In this document: positions 54,330 to 64,000 of the stretch, piece by piece
How positions within the stretch are numbered: the stretch's first letter is position 1
How the letters are laid out: every line of letters starts with the position of its first letter
DNA from: Cordylochernes scorpioides
Taxonomy: Eukaryota; Arthropoda; Arachnida; Pseudoscorpiones; Chernetidae
Assembly (NCBI GenBank): GCA_030710605.1
Contig: CP092882.1
Span: 17,108,316 to 17,172,315, forward strand
Direction of reading: 5' to 3'
DNA: 64,000 nucleotides
Position numbers and translations under genes: made by a program
The notes under the pieces: model-generated
Told to the model about the DNA's origin: nothing
What the model saw: the letters and a program-made list of their open reading frames with translations, nothing else
Databases searched by the model: none

Positions 54330-55140
54330 ACCTCCGTTAAATTTCTAGGATTTATCATCACCAGCGCTGGAATCTTACCGGACCTACAATGGGTACAGGA
54401 TATCAAGGACATACCAATCCCCAACACTGTAGGAGAACTCCGGCGCTTTCTAGGTATGCTGAATTTTTACTGTTGCTGCCTACCGAAAGCTGCTGGAGAT
54501 CAAACTCCACACCTTGGTAGTTGGGCGCAAGAATTCACGTTGTCACTCGACATCGACAGCCCGTCAAGCATTTGAAGAGTGTAAACTCCAACTAACCAAC
54601 GCTGCCCTCCTGCATCACCCCGCCCCGGAGGCCTTACCGTAGCTGTCTTTCGCTGTCGGTGCTGCACTTCACCAATAAAATATTCTGCTACATAGCTCCT
54701 TTCCTATGAGAGCTGCGACCCACAGCTTGAAAATCTTGTTGCTACTGACATGGATCTGACGTGTTTCTGTCAAGTATTCCTTTGGAGTCTTGGAAGTCTT
54801 TCCTTAGTAGTTTTACGGCCTTTTTCTTGCAGCCTGAAGTGAGGCTTTGTCGTCATATCGTCTATAGGGGCATCGTCATCTTGGAGGGATGTCCAACCTA
54901 CAACCGATAGCGATCTTCTCAAAGAAGTTCGAATCATCATAAAAGATATAAAGCGCGTACGACAGAGAACTACTGGCGGCATATTTGTCTATCAAACATT
55001 TCAGACACTTGCTGAAAGTACGCCAATTCCCGGTCTACACGGACCATAAACACCTCACATACTCTTTCCAACAAAACCTGGACAAAGCCTCGCCACGCCA
55101 ATGTCGGCACCTCGATTTTAAAGGCGTTTCTTTATTTGTA
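54330..55140 (+). pseudogene. Gypsy pol relic (RT end and RNase H), interrupted
   Basis: The + strand at 54338-54480 reads FLGFIITSAGILP and VGELRRFLGMLNFY, the connection after the RT palm. At about 54960-55130 it resumes with YDRELLAAYLSIKHFRHL, FPVYTDHKHLTYSF and DKASPRQCRHLDF of RNase H. The gap (54684-54895) is filled by a fragment of element G interior. Several frameshifts are present and no LTRs were found. It belongs to a different Gypsy lineage from elements A-C. Confidence 0.78.
54684..54895. mobile_element. Fragment of element G interior inserted in the Gypsy relic
   Basis: Shares 'tagctcctttcctatg.gagctg', 'catggatctgacgtgtttct' and 'tcgtctataggg' with 50539-50760, in the same orientation, with moderate divergence. 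No LTRs accompany it here. Confidence 0.75.
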
Positions 55141-55144
55141 CAAA

Positions 55145-56550
55145 ATGCAAGCTTTGGTACATTGCAGTAAGGTTTGTAGAGATATTTAATGATATATGTG
55201 AAAAGAAACACGTTGCCAAAATTTAGTTACAAATGTGGAGATTAATTAATTATTGGTTTAATTTAAACAGGTTTTTTTGTGTGTGGTCACAATATGCCTT
55301 TCTTATTTATGATTTTATACTAGTTTAAAATAGTTAGCAGTTTTAATGTAAAATAGTAAAATGGCCTCTTTGAAGCACTTCCATATAAATTTATGACCTG
55401 TTTTCGCGCGTGTTTTATTCTAGTTAGTGTTCGTCAAAATAATCTTCTTTATTCCCATCAAACATAATACGGAATATATCATATTCATTTTAGACTAAAA
55501 ATGAGTTATTTAATCCAGTATTTGTTATTTCCTTGGTTGAAAATGTGCCAAATATTCCTTCCGGACGTATCTCTACGTATATCATGTTGAAATTTTATCC
55601 ATATTGGTTAAATATTGAGGGAAAACGTAAAAGACACAGATAAATATTAGATATAAATACACATTGACCTTTATTTATTTAGAGACTAAAAGAAATCTAT
55701 CACACACTTTCGACCCGCGATAAGCAAATTGTGACCAAGTAACGAGAATAATTAGCTTATTTGGGGTTAAAATGAAGATAATATTGCTGTATCGCATGTT
55801 TGATAAGTATAAACAATAATTTTTTACAAACATTCACTTGATCAGAACGCAGACCTTTTAAGTCTAGTATATATATTCAACATAAATTTGCGGAGGAATT
55901 CATGTACTAAAAGGGACACCTTTCTCTTTAAAATACATTTAGGCAATCCATTCTGGCTCATTACCTCAATAAAAGCGTATTTGTGTTGATATTTTAGAAA
56001 ATTCAGACAAAGAGAGATAACTTGTATATACAATGGTTTCAGGCTTTAACCCTCATCAGAACAAGGGAGGCTCCCCTTGTAGGTATTATGAAATCTAAGT
56101 CACCCATGTACTGATGAGGGCTGAAGTCATGGTATGCAGGTTAGGTTTTGTCTGAAATTTCCAAAAATAGGGTGGTTACCCATTCTTTATCACCACAATT
56201 ACGTTTAGTATTTGTAATTTAAACCAAAATCCATTGGTAACAATACTAGACTTAATCTGAATTATTCCATAAACCAAAATTATTGCTATATCAAAGTAAT
56301 TTCAACTTTGGTAGAAATATTATAATATTTGTGTTTACGGGTCTCTTTATATTAGGGTAAATAAGGTAGAGTCGTTTTCACTCTAAACAGATTGTAATAA
56401 TAAAGAGAGAATCATTAGCGACCATTATTTAAGGTGAAATTATTATAATTTTCATAGAAATAAATAAAAAAATTAATAATAAGTAAATTTTAATACATTT
56501 CCGGCCATTTTTTGAAAGGCCCATTGTTAAAATCAAGCGTCGCTTAGTTA
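55145..56550. other. AT-rich DNA with one inverted repeat; no gene
   Basis: The only structure noticed is an inverted pair 'caggctttaaccctcatcag' (about 56040) and 'ctgatgagggctgaagtcat' (about 56112), which resembles ends of foldback repeats. A small - strand frame (56033-55842) is possibly a decayed Penelope or LINE piece but cannot be confirmed. Confidence 0.4.
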
Positions 56551-56596
56551 CCATTGTTACAATTGATCTTGATCTTGAGCGATTGATACGTAATTC

Positions 56597-56953
56597 TTGA
56601 GCGCGATGGAGGTAATAAACATTTTGATTCTCCTATGCCAGTTTCTGTGTTTTCTTGTCTGTGACGTCGTTCCCCTTCTGTACCATTGTCTTATGTTTGT
56701 GTTAACCAATGTCGTCTTCGTCCTTTTCCTAGTGTATTGGAGTGTTTGCGCAATCTCACCCATTATTGTCTGTGTTTGCTCTAAATTGTATTTTGTTATG
56801 TGTTTAACTTTCCCGTGGCTTGACGATTTCTTGTTGTGGGCAGTTTTGTGGTACGTGCCGCGTATTGTGTTTTGGTACGTGCCACGCATCTTGTTTTATC
56901 TTGTTACTAACCATGATGTAGTGATTAGTCTTATTTTGCTTGTGATTTTGTAA
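56597..56953 (+). other. Open frame of 118 codons, very hydrophobic; opposite strand also open
   Basis: The + frame would be an almost wholly hydrophobic protein (many Leu, Val, Ile, Cys) with a repeated WYVPRI motif. The - strand of the same DNA (56889-56557) also has an open frame, basic and hydrophilic (RGTYQNT, RGTYHKT repeats, many Lys/Arg/Gln/Thr). The basic one looks more like a real protein, for example a small nucleic-acid-binding protein of an element. Local GC is higher than the surroundings. I do not recognise either; at most one is real. Confidence 0.3.
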
Positions 56954-57344
56954 ATAGGAAGATTAGCAGATTCGATGTTGTGTTAATGTTGTGTTTTATA
57001 TATTTATTTAACGAGTTAGGGGGCATAGAACGATCAAAATTTTTATTTCGCCCGTACGCTCTTCTTAAAAAAAATATATTTAAAACTTAAAATTTAAACT
57101 TTTGAATTTTAAACTTCAAATTTATAATTATATCATATCATAAATAAAAAGACTAAAGTTAAACAAATGATTTTTTAGAATTATTAAATTATTAAAGAAG
57201 AAATGGTGAAGAAATAGTTCAGAAAGAAGAATTTTGTCATATATGACTACTATGTATCCCAATATATGATATAAAATTTAACAAGTGAGTTTTTGATCAA
57301 CTTCGAATTCAAAATTATTCTTTGCATTTCAACGGCAAAATCAG

Positions 57345-59145
57345 CATTCCAACCCGATATATTCAATAGCACATCTGAAACGGCTCTGATAACATTCCAC
57401 CTTGATATATTCAATAGCACATATGAAACGGCTCTGATAACCTTCCACCCTGATATATTCAATAGCACATCTGAAACGGCTCTGATAACCTTCCACCCTG
57501 ATATATTCAATAGCACATCTGAAACGGCTCTGATAACCTTCCACCCTGATAAATTCAATATCACATATGAAACGGCTCTGATAACCTTCCACCCTGATAT
57601 ATTCAATAGCACATCTGAAACAGCTCTGATAACCTTCCACCCTGATATATTCAATAGCACATCTGAAACGGCTCTGATAACCTTCCACCCTGATATATTC
57701 AATAGCACATCTGAAACGGCTCTGATAACCTTCCACCCTGATATATTCAATAGCACATCTGAAACGGCTCTGTTAACCTTCCACCCTGATATATTCAATA
57801 GCACATCTGAAACGGCTCTGATAACCTTCCACCCTGATATATTCAATAGCACATCTGAAACGGCTCTGATAACCTTCCACCCTGATATATTCAATAGCAC
57901 ATCTGAAACGGCTCTGATAACCTTCCACCCTGATATATTCAATAGCACATCTCAAACGGCTCTGATAACCTTCCACCCTGATATATTCAATAGCACATCT
58001 GAAACGGTTCTGATAACCTTCCACCCTGATATATTCAATAGCACATCTGAAACGGCCCTGATAACATTCCACCCTGATATATTCAATAGCACATCTGAAA
58101 CGGCTCTGATAACCTTCCACCCTGATATATTCAATAGCACATCTGAAACGGCTCTGATAACCTTCCACCCTGATATATTCAATAGCACATCTCAAACGGC
58201 TCTGATAACCTTCCACCCTGATATATTCAATAGCACATCTGAAACGGTTCTGATAACCTTCCACCCTGATATATTCAATAGCACATCTGAAACGGCTCTG
58301 ATAACCTTCCACCCTGATATATTCAATAGCACATCTGAAACGGCTTCTATAACAGTCCAACCTGATATATTCAATAGCACATCTGAAACGGCTCTGATAA
58401 CCTTCCACCCTGATATATTCAATAGCACATCTGAAACGGCTCTGATAACCTTCCACCCTGATATATTCAATAGCACATCTGAAACGGCTCTGATAACCTT
58501 CCAACCTGATATATTCAATAGCACATCTGAAACGGCTCTGATAACCTTCCACCCTGATATATTCAATAGCACATCTGAAACGGCTCTGATAACCTTCCAC
58601 CCTGATATATTCAATAGCACATCTGAAACGGCTCTGATAACCTTCCACCCTGATATATTCAATAGCACATCTGAAACGGCTCTGATAACCTTCCACCCTG
58701 ATATATTCAATAGCACATCTGAAACGGCTCTGATAACCTTCCACCCTGATATATATTCAATAGCACATCTGAAACGGCTCTGATAACCTTCCACCCTGAT
58801 ATATTCAATAGCACATCTGAAACGGCCCTGATAACATTCCAACCTGATATATTCAATAGCACATCTGAAACGGCTCTGATAACATTCCACCTTGATATAT
58901 TCAATAGCACATCTGAAACGGCTTCTATAACAGTCCAACCTGATATATTCAATAGCACATCTGAAACGGCTCTGATAACCTTCCACCCTGATATATTCAA
59001 TAGCACATCTGAAACGGCTCTGATAACCTTCCACCCTGATATATTCAATAGCACATCTGAAACGGCTCTAATAACATTCCAACCTGATATATTCAATAGC
59101 ACATCTGAAACGGCTCTGATAACCTTTCATCCTGATATATTTAAT
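57345..59145. repeat. 48-bp minisatellite, about 37 units
   Basis: Unit 'tgatatattcaatagcacat' + 'ctgaaacggctctgataacc' + 'ttccaccc'. Since 48 is a multiple of 3, one + strand frame stays open for 496 codons with a 16-residue period, and - strand frames are open too. Variant units recur at fixed distances: a 'ctcaaacgg' unit followed by an 'acggttctg' unit at about 57951 and again 240 bases later (five units). A 'cttctataacagtccaacc' unit occurs at about 58343 and 58921. There is a 2-base insertion near 58752. The last units (59110-59200) decay. Confidence 0.93.
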
Positions 59146-59200
59146 GAAATATCTGAAATGGTCCTGAAGACTAAAAAAAATTCTAATCTGATATATTCAA

Positions 59201-60110
59201 AGTTCTATGTGGCAGTTATATTAATAATATAACTCACAATATTCCTGCGATCTTTATAATGATCATTCTAAACATTTATGATGCTGCCCGAACATTTATA
59301 GTATCCCCCAATAGAATATTCACCTCAATCCGGGTGATCATCACTCAATTTGCCTGAAGACTTGATATTAATAACGGCATCTAGTCAGCGTGTATTTTAT
59401 TTACATTATAGATACTGGCTTGAAGCACTTGATACTGACCTAGATATCCAAGAGGTGTTTCATGATATCTTATTGATATCATGCTTTAAGCCTTGACCTT
59501 TCTTGTACGACCTCAATTCTGCTAGTCGCCCTACGTATTTACCTAACCAAGCGCTTTTCTTACAACCTAGTGTTCTGCCCCCTGACGAATAAAAACGATA
59601 GTAAAAAATTGCTTTCTTGATATTTCAACAAACCTACTTTACCATATATTCATATTACATTTTTAAATATCCATCATCTAAAATTCAAAATATGTTTTAA
59701 ATACTCAAACAAATAGAAAAACACAAATACACAAAATAAAATACAGGACACTCAAAAAACACATACATATACACAATAACAACAAAGTAAAACAAAATAT
59801 TATATATGCCTTCAACATCTTTAATTTTAGAAGAAAAAACTTTCCACACAAAAAAGAAAAATTTAAATATAGAATCAATTGATGCTTAGAAATGCAGTTT
59901 CACATATATATATATACATATATCCATATACATATACATATATCCAGACATTAACCCCATGGTTCCATTGCCCGATATTACTAGTAAAGACATTTGGTGT
60001 ACCTAAAGTATGAGTAGTCACAAACCTCTTACCACCGTGATTTTCATGACCAGTACTGTATGTACAAGAAGTAAAAACAAAATATACCTTTTACACATAC
60101 ACAATCACTT
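59201..60110. other. AT-rich sequence with a SINE relic; no gene
   Basis: About 59985-60090 keeps traces of the SINE 3' part ('ccaccgtgattttcatgacc'). The rest is unassigned. Confidence 0.45.
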
Positions 60111-60117
60111 TGTTCTT

Positions 60118-60220
60118 CAAATAAAAGACACTTCGGCCAGACAATAAAAAGATTTACTGGTCGAAGTGTCTTATATTTGAAGAACAATGAATGCCGGCCA
60201 GGCAGCCTCTATCTTTACGA
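60118..60220. mobile_element. Foldback element FB2, short copy
   Basis: 'aagacacttcggccag' and 'ctggtcgaagtgtctt' form a hairpin, followed by 'ccggccaggcagcctctatc', which is the inverse of about 49665-49683 next to the longer FB2 copy. Confidence 0.7.
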
Positions 60221-60599
60221 CAATCACTTTGAATGTGTTATCAATATTACACTGATATTATCAAGATGTCGCCGTATAGAAAATAATTTTAAGAAACAGA
60301 GTCCAATTGCTAGATGCTATCCAGCTACCAGAATTTCAAGAACTACATGTAGGAATATCACCACACAGTCATCAAATACAATCAATCTTATAATCTTAAT
60401 AATTTTCCTTGAGAATCTTGTCAGATATCATCTCTATCATAGATGAACCATTAAATTAACTTTGTAAAAAATGTTTCATTTTATGGAATTATAAATCAAT
60501 CATATCCCAACATCATATGAAATTGTGAACATGATTTTCTTATTTTCATAGCTTATAACATATTTAAAATTTATATCAAATTTATTTTAGTTTGTAAAA

Positions 60600-60830
60600 T
60601 TATTCAGTTTCCTGGGACACGAGTCTTCAACAATTGGTCAGTTCTAGGGCCCTAGCTTTGCTGGCGCCATCAGGTCAGATCCGATGGTGGGGTTAGTAAA
60701 AGCTAGAAGTGGAATAGGACTTCTCAGGACCATTTAGGGCTCCTGGGGGGTGAACCGCCAAAAAGGGTAACGCGCCGAGGCAGGTACTTCCAGAGTGGTG
60801 AGGAAACTCTGCCGGATAAAAGTTTATTTT
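60600..60830. other. GC-rich unassigned patch
   Basis: Contains 'agggccctagctttgctggc' and 'gggggtgaaccgcc'. It stands out in composition but shows no frame or known end. Confidence 0.3.
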
Positions 60831-61057
60831 TTCAGGAGATACCTTTTATCCAAAATAATATATATATATATTAATAATGCATTGATATATATAATAGAAA
60901 TATAATTTATTTATTCCCAGTTGCAAATAAGACACGCTATTACCGATCTGGGTAATTGCGCGTGGAACTATTTACAATAATTCATATTGTAGTAGAGTAG
61001 GTAACATAATTGTCAAAAATAAAATAAACAATTAAGAAAAAGAGCATTGAATAAACA

Positions 61058-61405
61058 TGTGGCGACCGCACTTTGCTTCAGCTAGCGCGAACTTGGACAA
61101 AGCTTCAAAACACATACGGGCAGAAAAATGGCGGCCCCACTATGCCTCGGCAAGCACGTGTTGGGAGAACACGTCACTACGCATGCGCGGGCGTCATCCG
61201 AAACTTTCTAGCGACGGGCGGCTTCCGACACTTGATCTGGCACTCACGTGGTAAACATCTAGGCTAGCTCCAACGGCCGTTACTTCAACCGTTGCTTCTT
61301 TTCTCTTTATATATTTCTGGCTTTAAATAAATTAATTTAAATTATAATTTTATCAGCGGCCTTTACACAAGCCACACCAACACATCACGCAACAACCATC
61401 CTACA
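61058..61405 (+). repeat. Element E 5' LTR
   Basis: 348 bp, TGTGGCGACCGCAC... to ...CCATCCTACA. GC-rich first half, with TATATA near 61308 and AATAAA-like sequence near 61325. Confidence 0.9.
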
Positions 61406-61483
61406 AATTGGTGAGCCGGACGACTCGAATGAAGAATTAACGGCCAACGTCAAGGGCAAATCATAGAAGCTCAAACATTCACG

Positions 61484-62779
61484 ATGGAACTCACCCCATC
61501 TCAAATATCAAAATTGAATTTTCGAGCTCCACCCTTCTTGCCAAACGACATTCCATTGTGGCTCAACCAACTGGAAGCTGCCTTTAATTTTGCAAACATC
61601 GCCAGCGACGACAATTTCAAGTATAACACAATAATCGTTAATTTAAATAGACTAGCTCTCATCTGCGTCTACGACATTGTAGAGAACCCACCAGTTTCAG
61701 GAAAATATGCGGCGCTCAAAGAACGACTTCTCCTGCGATTTGGCCGGTCACGCCAGGTACGAACAGCTCAAGTCTCAGAAACTAAGCCCATTGCTGATCA
61801 GAGACCCTCGATTATCCTGGTCGAATTGTCCAAGCCACCTCCATCTCAACACGGTGGTCCCTGTACTCCCACCTCCAATAGCCTCCAACTACTGGAGCAG
61901 ACGGCTTTTCCCCATGACATGAATGTCACAACAACTGCCCCGGTGACTACAGTCCAGAACGTTGAAGACGCCAACTCAAGCTCCAACTTGCCTTCTCCCA
62001 CCAGCTCTCTGAGTGACTCTTCATCCCTGGACTCCTCATCGTTCTGCTCCAACCCTCCTTCAAACACCATCTCGCGCCCCCCTGAAACTGTTTTCTCCAC
62101 CCCAGTGCACAGTGACAATCCCTTGCCCCAGCAGCCGCCGTCTCATGAAGAGCCCTTGCCCCAGCAGCCGCCGTCTCATGAAGAGTCCTTGCTTCCATCC
62201 TGCGAGCAGAAACATCTACTCTTCCTAGAAGAAACCAATAACGCTGCTGCAACGACTACTCTCCACTTGCAGCCCGTCCAAACTTCGGTACCACAATCTC
62301 TCCAACCTCAAAACACTCTCCAACAGTCATTACCTCCTATTGAATCAAGAGTCACTACTTCCCCAATACCAATAGCTCCACCGGTACTCGCGGCGACTAC
62401 ACCCATCGTGTCCCTGCAAGCCAACAAGATGGTCGCCACCCATTACATCCGGACAACATTTGAAAAGGACAGGTGCCTCCCTCAAGCCCCCAAGACCAGA
62501 TCCCAACCCAACAAGGCACCCTACCAAGAGTTCCCTCTACGACTACATAGGATCTTTAAAGATCATACTGGAAGGGGAGTAGTGTGGCGACCGCACTTTG
62601 CTTCAGCTAGCGCGAACTTGGACAAAGCTTCAAAACACATACGGGCAGAAGAATGGCGGCCCCACTATGCCTCGGCAAGCACGTGTTGGGAGAACACGTC
62701 ACTACGCATGCGCGGGCGTCATCCGGAACTTTCTAGCGACGGGCGGCTTCCGACACTTGATCTGGCACTCACGCGGTAA
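61484..62779 (+). CDS. Element E gag-like protein (431 residues)
   Basis: ATG at 61484, 79 bases after the LTR. Residues about 8-90 (FRAPPFLPNDIPLWLNQLEA, then NPPVSGKYAALKERLLLRF) match the N-terminal gag domain of many animal Gypsy elements (a F/W-x-P..LWF.QLEA pattern and the V.D.I..PP....Y..LK motif). After about residue 115 the similarity ends and the protein becomes rich in Pro, Ser, Thr and Gln. It includes a 13-residue tandem duplication (LPQQPPSHEE, twice, about 215-240). There is no zinc knuckle or enzyme. The last 65 residues are encoded by the 3' LTR, 197 bases into which the stop lies. It may be a deletion derivative of a larger Gypsy element. Confidence 0.72.
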   Translation: MELTPSQISKLNFRAPPFLPNDIPLWLNQLEAAFNFANIASDDNFKYNTIIVNLNRLALICVYDIVENPPVSGKYAALKERLLLRFGRSRQVRTAQVSETKPIADQRPSIILVELSKPPPSQHGGPCTPTSNSLQLLEQTAFPHDMNVTTTAPVTTVQNVEDANSSSNLPSPTSSLSDSSSLDSSSFCSNPPSNTISRPPETVFSTPVHSDNPLPQQPPSHEEPLPQQPPSHEESLLPSCEQKHLLFLEETNNAAATTTLHLQPVQTSVPQSLQPQNTLQQSLPPIESRVTTSPIPIAPPVLAATTPIVSLQANKMVATHYIRTTFEKDRCLPQAPKTRSQPNKAPYQEFPLRLHRIFKDHTGRGVVWRPHFASASANLDKASKHIRAEEWRPHYASASTCWENTSLRMRGRHPELSSDGRLPTLDLALTR

Positions 62780-62930
62780 ACATCTAAGCTAGCTCCAACG
62801 GCCGTTACTTCAACCGTTGCTTCTTTTCTCTTTATATATTTGTGGCTTTAAATAAATTAATTTTAATTATAATTTTATCAGCGGCCTTTCCACAAGCCAC
62901 ACCAACACATCACGCAACAACCATCCTACA
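62583..62930 (+). repeat. Element E 3' LTR
   Basis: 348 bp, partner of 61058-61405, about 2 per cent different. Confidence 0.9.
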
Positions 62931-63280
62931 AATATATACACTAAAAAATAAGCATCAACATAAGCAGATAGAAGTAATCTCAATGTAGTTATTTACAATA
63001 TGTTAAGCAATGATGAATGTTGATTTAATGAAATTATCAGTAATAATTAGTATCGTGGAGAGAGAAAGTTGATCAGGTTGAGCTATTTACAATGAGTTAT
63101 ATTCTAAAGTAACTTATCAATTATTCACAATTATGTAAATCAAGTCGCATAGTAGTGTATTTCCTCAAGCTGCATGAAGCTGTCTATTTATAATAAAAAG
63201 TCTGCAGAACCTATTAAATTCCATATATCTTTCCCTATTATAAACTATTTGACCCAGATAGGTTCTTTCCATCTTGCTCT
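62931..63280. other. AT-rich spacer
   Basis: No feature recognised between element E and the LINE. Confidence 0.4.
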
Positions 63281-63289
63281 GCTGTCTTA

Positions 63290-64000
63290 GGTTTGACACC
63301 AGTGGGCATGAGTTCAGAATGTGTTCGGGGGTTTCTTCTTCCGCTCTACAAGAGCATCTGGACGATCTATTTTTCTAATTATGAAGAGATATTATTTGAA
63401 CTTACCATGACTCGTAAAGAATTGAACATTGTAGAAATTTGGTTTGGCAAAGTTAGGTATTTTAGAGGAGATGAAAAAAACGTTTGAAATTATTGTTGGA
63501 TTCTTCATAGTATTCCTGTAATTTTCTTTCATTATAGTTAGCAATTTCTTTTCTGTTTGATAAATTAAAGCTATTGTAACCTATTTCATTTTCAATATGT
63601 TGGATTCTATGTAATCTGTGAGTTTTGGCATTTGTGTTAGTATATGTGTACAGTTTGACGATGTTGTGGTATAGGCCTGTATGCAGTGTTTTAGAATATT
63701 ATACTGCAGGGAATTAATTTTTCTTTGGCTACTTGCTTATAAATGGAAATCATATTGTTTGACCACATGTTATTGGGCTTCGGAATATTGACTTGTATAA
63801 TGTTAATTTTCGTCTGCATTCTAGACCCCATGCTTTCTTTATTAAACTGAGTAGGTAACAGCTAGCTCTAGTAGTTTTGTCGACGATTTCATTAATGTGT
63901 GGCATGAAGTCCAGCTTGTTCCTGCTTCGATGATTTTTCAAGGTCAATCCCAAGTTCTTAAGGGTTTCAACATGTCTAGCTATATTGCTATTGAAGATTT
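63290..64000 (-). pseudogene. LINE reverse transcriptase C-terminal part, running off the window
   Basis: On the - strand, 63953-63750 encodes GLTLKNHRSRNKLDFMPHIN and ECRRKLTLYKSIFRSPIT, the thumb region after the RT palm in Jockey-like non-LTR elements (usual form: LGVTLD..L.F..HI, then KLLLYKSLIRP.L.YG). Further on (about 63720-63400) recognisable but frameshifted sequence continues (LQYNILKHC, LTDYIESN, PNFAKPNFYNVQF). The upstream part lies beyond position 64000. Confidence 0.68.

Larger units (their letters stand above)
61058..62930 (+). mobile_element. Element E: gag-only Gypsy-type LTR retrotransposon
   Basis: LTRs 61058-61405 and 62583-62930 are both 348 bp, TG...CA, with about seven differences. 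The primer site TGGTGAGCCGGACGACTCG (61409-61427) has the form of a tRNA 3' end running into a T-loop; I could not assign the amino acid. The polypurine tract is GGAAGGGGAGTAG before 62583. The 1177-bp interior has a single frame, gag-like only. No target duplication is evident (AAACA left, AATAT right). It is a non-autonomous element that needs polymerase and integrase from elsewhere. Confidence 0.87.

Noticed and set aside
57293..58783. A 496-residue repetitive protein
   Set aside because: It is the translation of a 48-bp minisatellite; several frames on both strands are open for the same reason, and no domain, start context or splice signal supports it.

Overview
This is a piece of a large, AT-rich animal nuclear genome, most likely an invertebrate and probably an arthropod or close relative; no species can be named from the sequence alone. 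Support for this comes from spliced host genes with GT..AG introns, LTR retrotransposons of the Mag and Copia types primed by animal tRNAs, Tc1/mariner elements, Helitrons, a tRNA-headed SINE and non-LTR elements. There are no operons, ribosome binding sites, CRISPR arrays or rRNA genes.

Only two host genes are recognisable, and they converge. On the + strand, the last exon (5745-5867) and a probable penultimate exon (2698-2773) of a DEG/ENaC-type sodium channel gene enter from the left. On the - strand, a 291-residue GNAT N-acetyltransferase is made from exon 1 (43215-43065) and exon 2 (9616-8892). These are joined by an in-phase 33.4-kb intron that fills more than half of the window and consists almost entirely of mobile DNA.

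Inside that intron, from left to right: foldback MITEs; a LINE RT fragment; pogo-like MITEs; a Tc1 relic split first by a LINE tail and then by an intact Mag-type Gypsy element (element A, 14261-18805, identical LTRs, one 1331-residue gag-pol frame); a pol-deleted gag-protease Mag derivative (element B, 19114-21398, identical LTRs); a MITE with 100-bp tandem units; a Helitron swollen by a 73-bp minisatellite (26384-28927); an inverted SINE duplication; a LINE 3' end; a second tandemly expanded MITE; and an 8.25-kb mariner-like element with roughly 420-bp inverted ends (33305-41553) that holds a broken transposase, a LINE and a decayed Gypsy copy (element C).

Right of exon 1 lie a SINE, a Copia element (element D, 44600-49622) whose 3' LTR was hit by a 606-bp Helitron, a miniature LTR element (G), a pol-less LTR element primed by tRNA-Leu (F, 51391-53875), a Gypsy pol relic, a 48-bp minisatellite (about 57345-59145), a gag-only LTR element (E, 61058-62930) and a LINE RT fragment running off the right edge.

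The clearest themes are: (i) a recently active LTR population in which several elements carry no polymerase and must rely on others; (ii) polyprotein frames in four unrelated LTR elements that run through the polypurine tract and stop inside the 3' LTR; (iii) tandem-repeat birth inside DNA transposons (Helitron and mariner MITEs); and (iv) several nested insertions whose order can be read to the base from target-site duplications.
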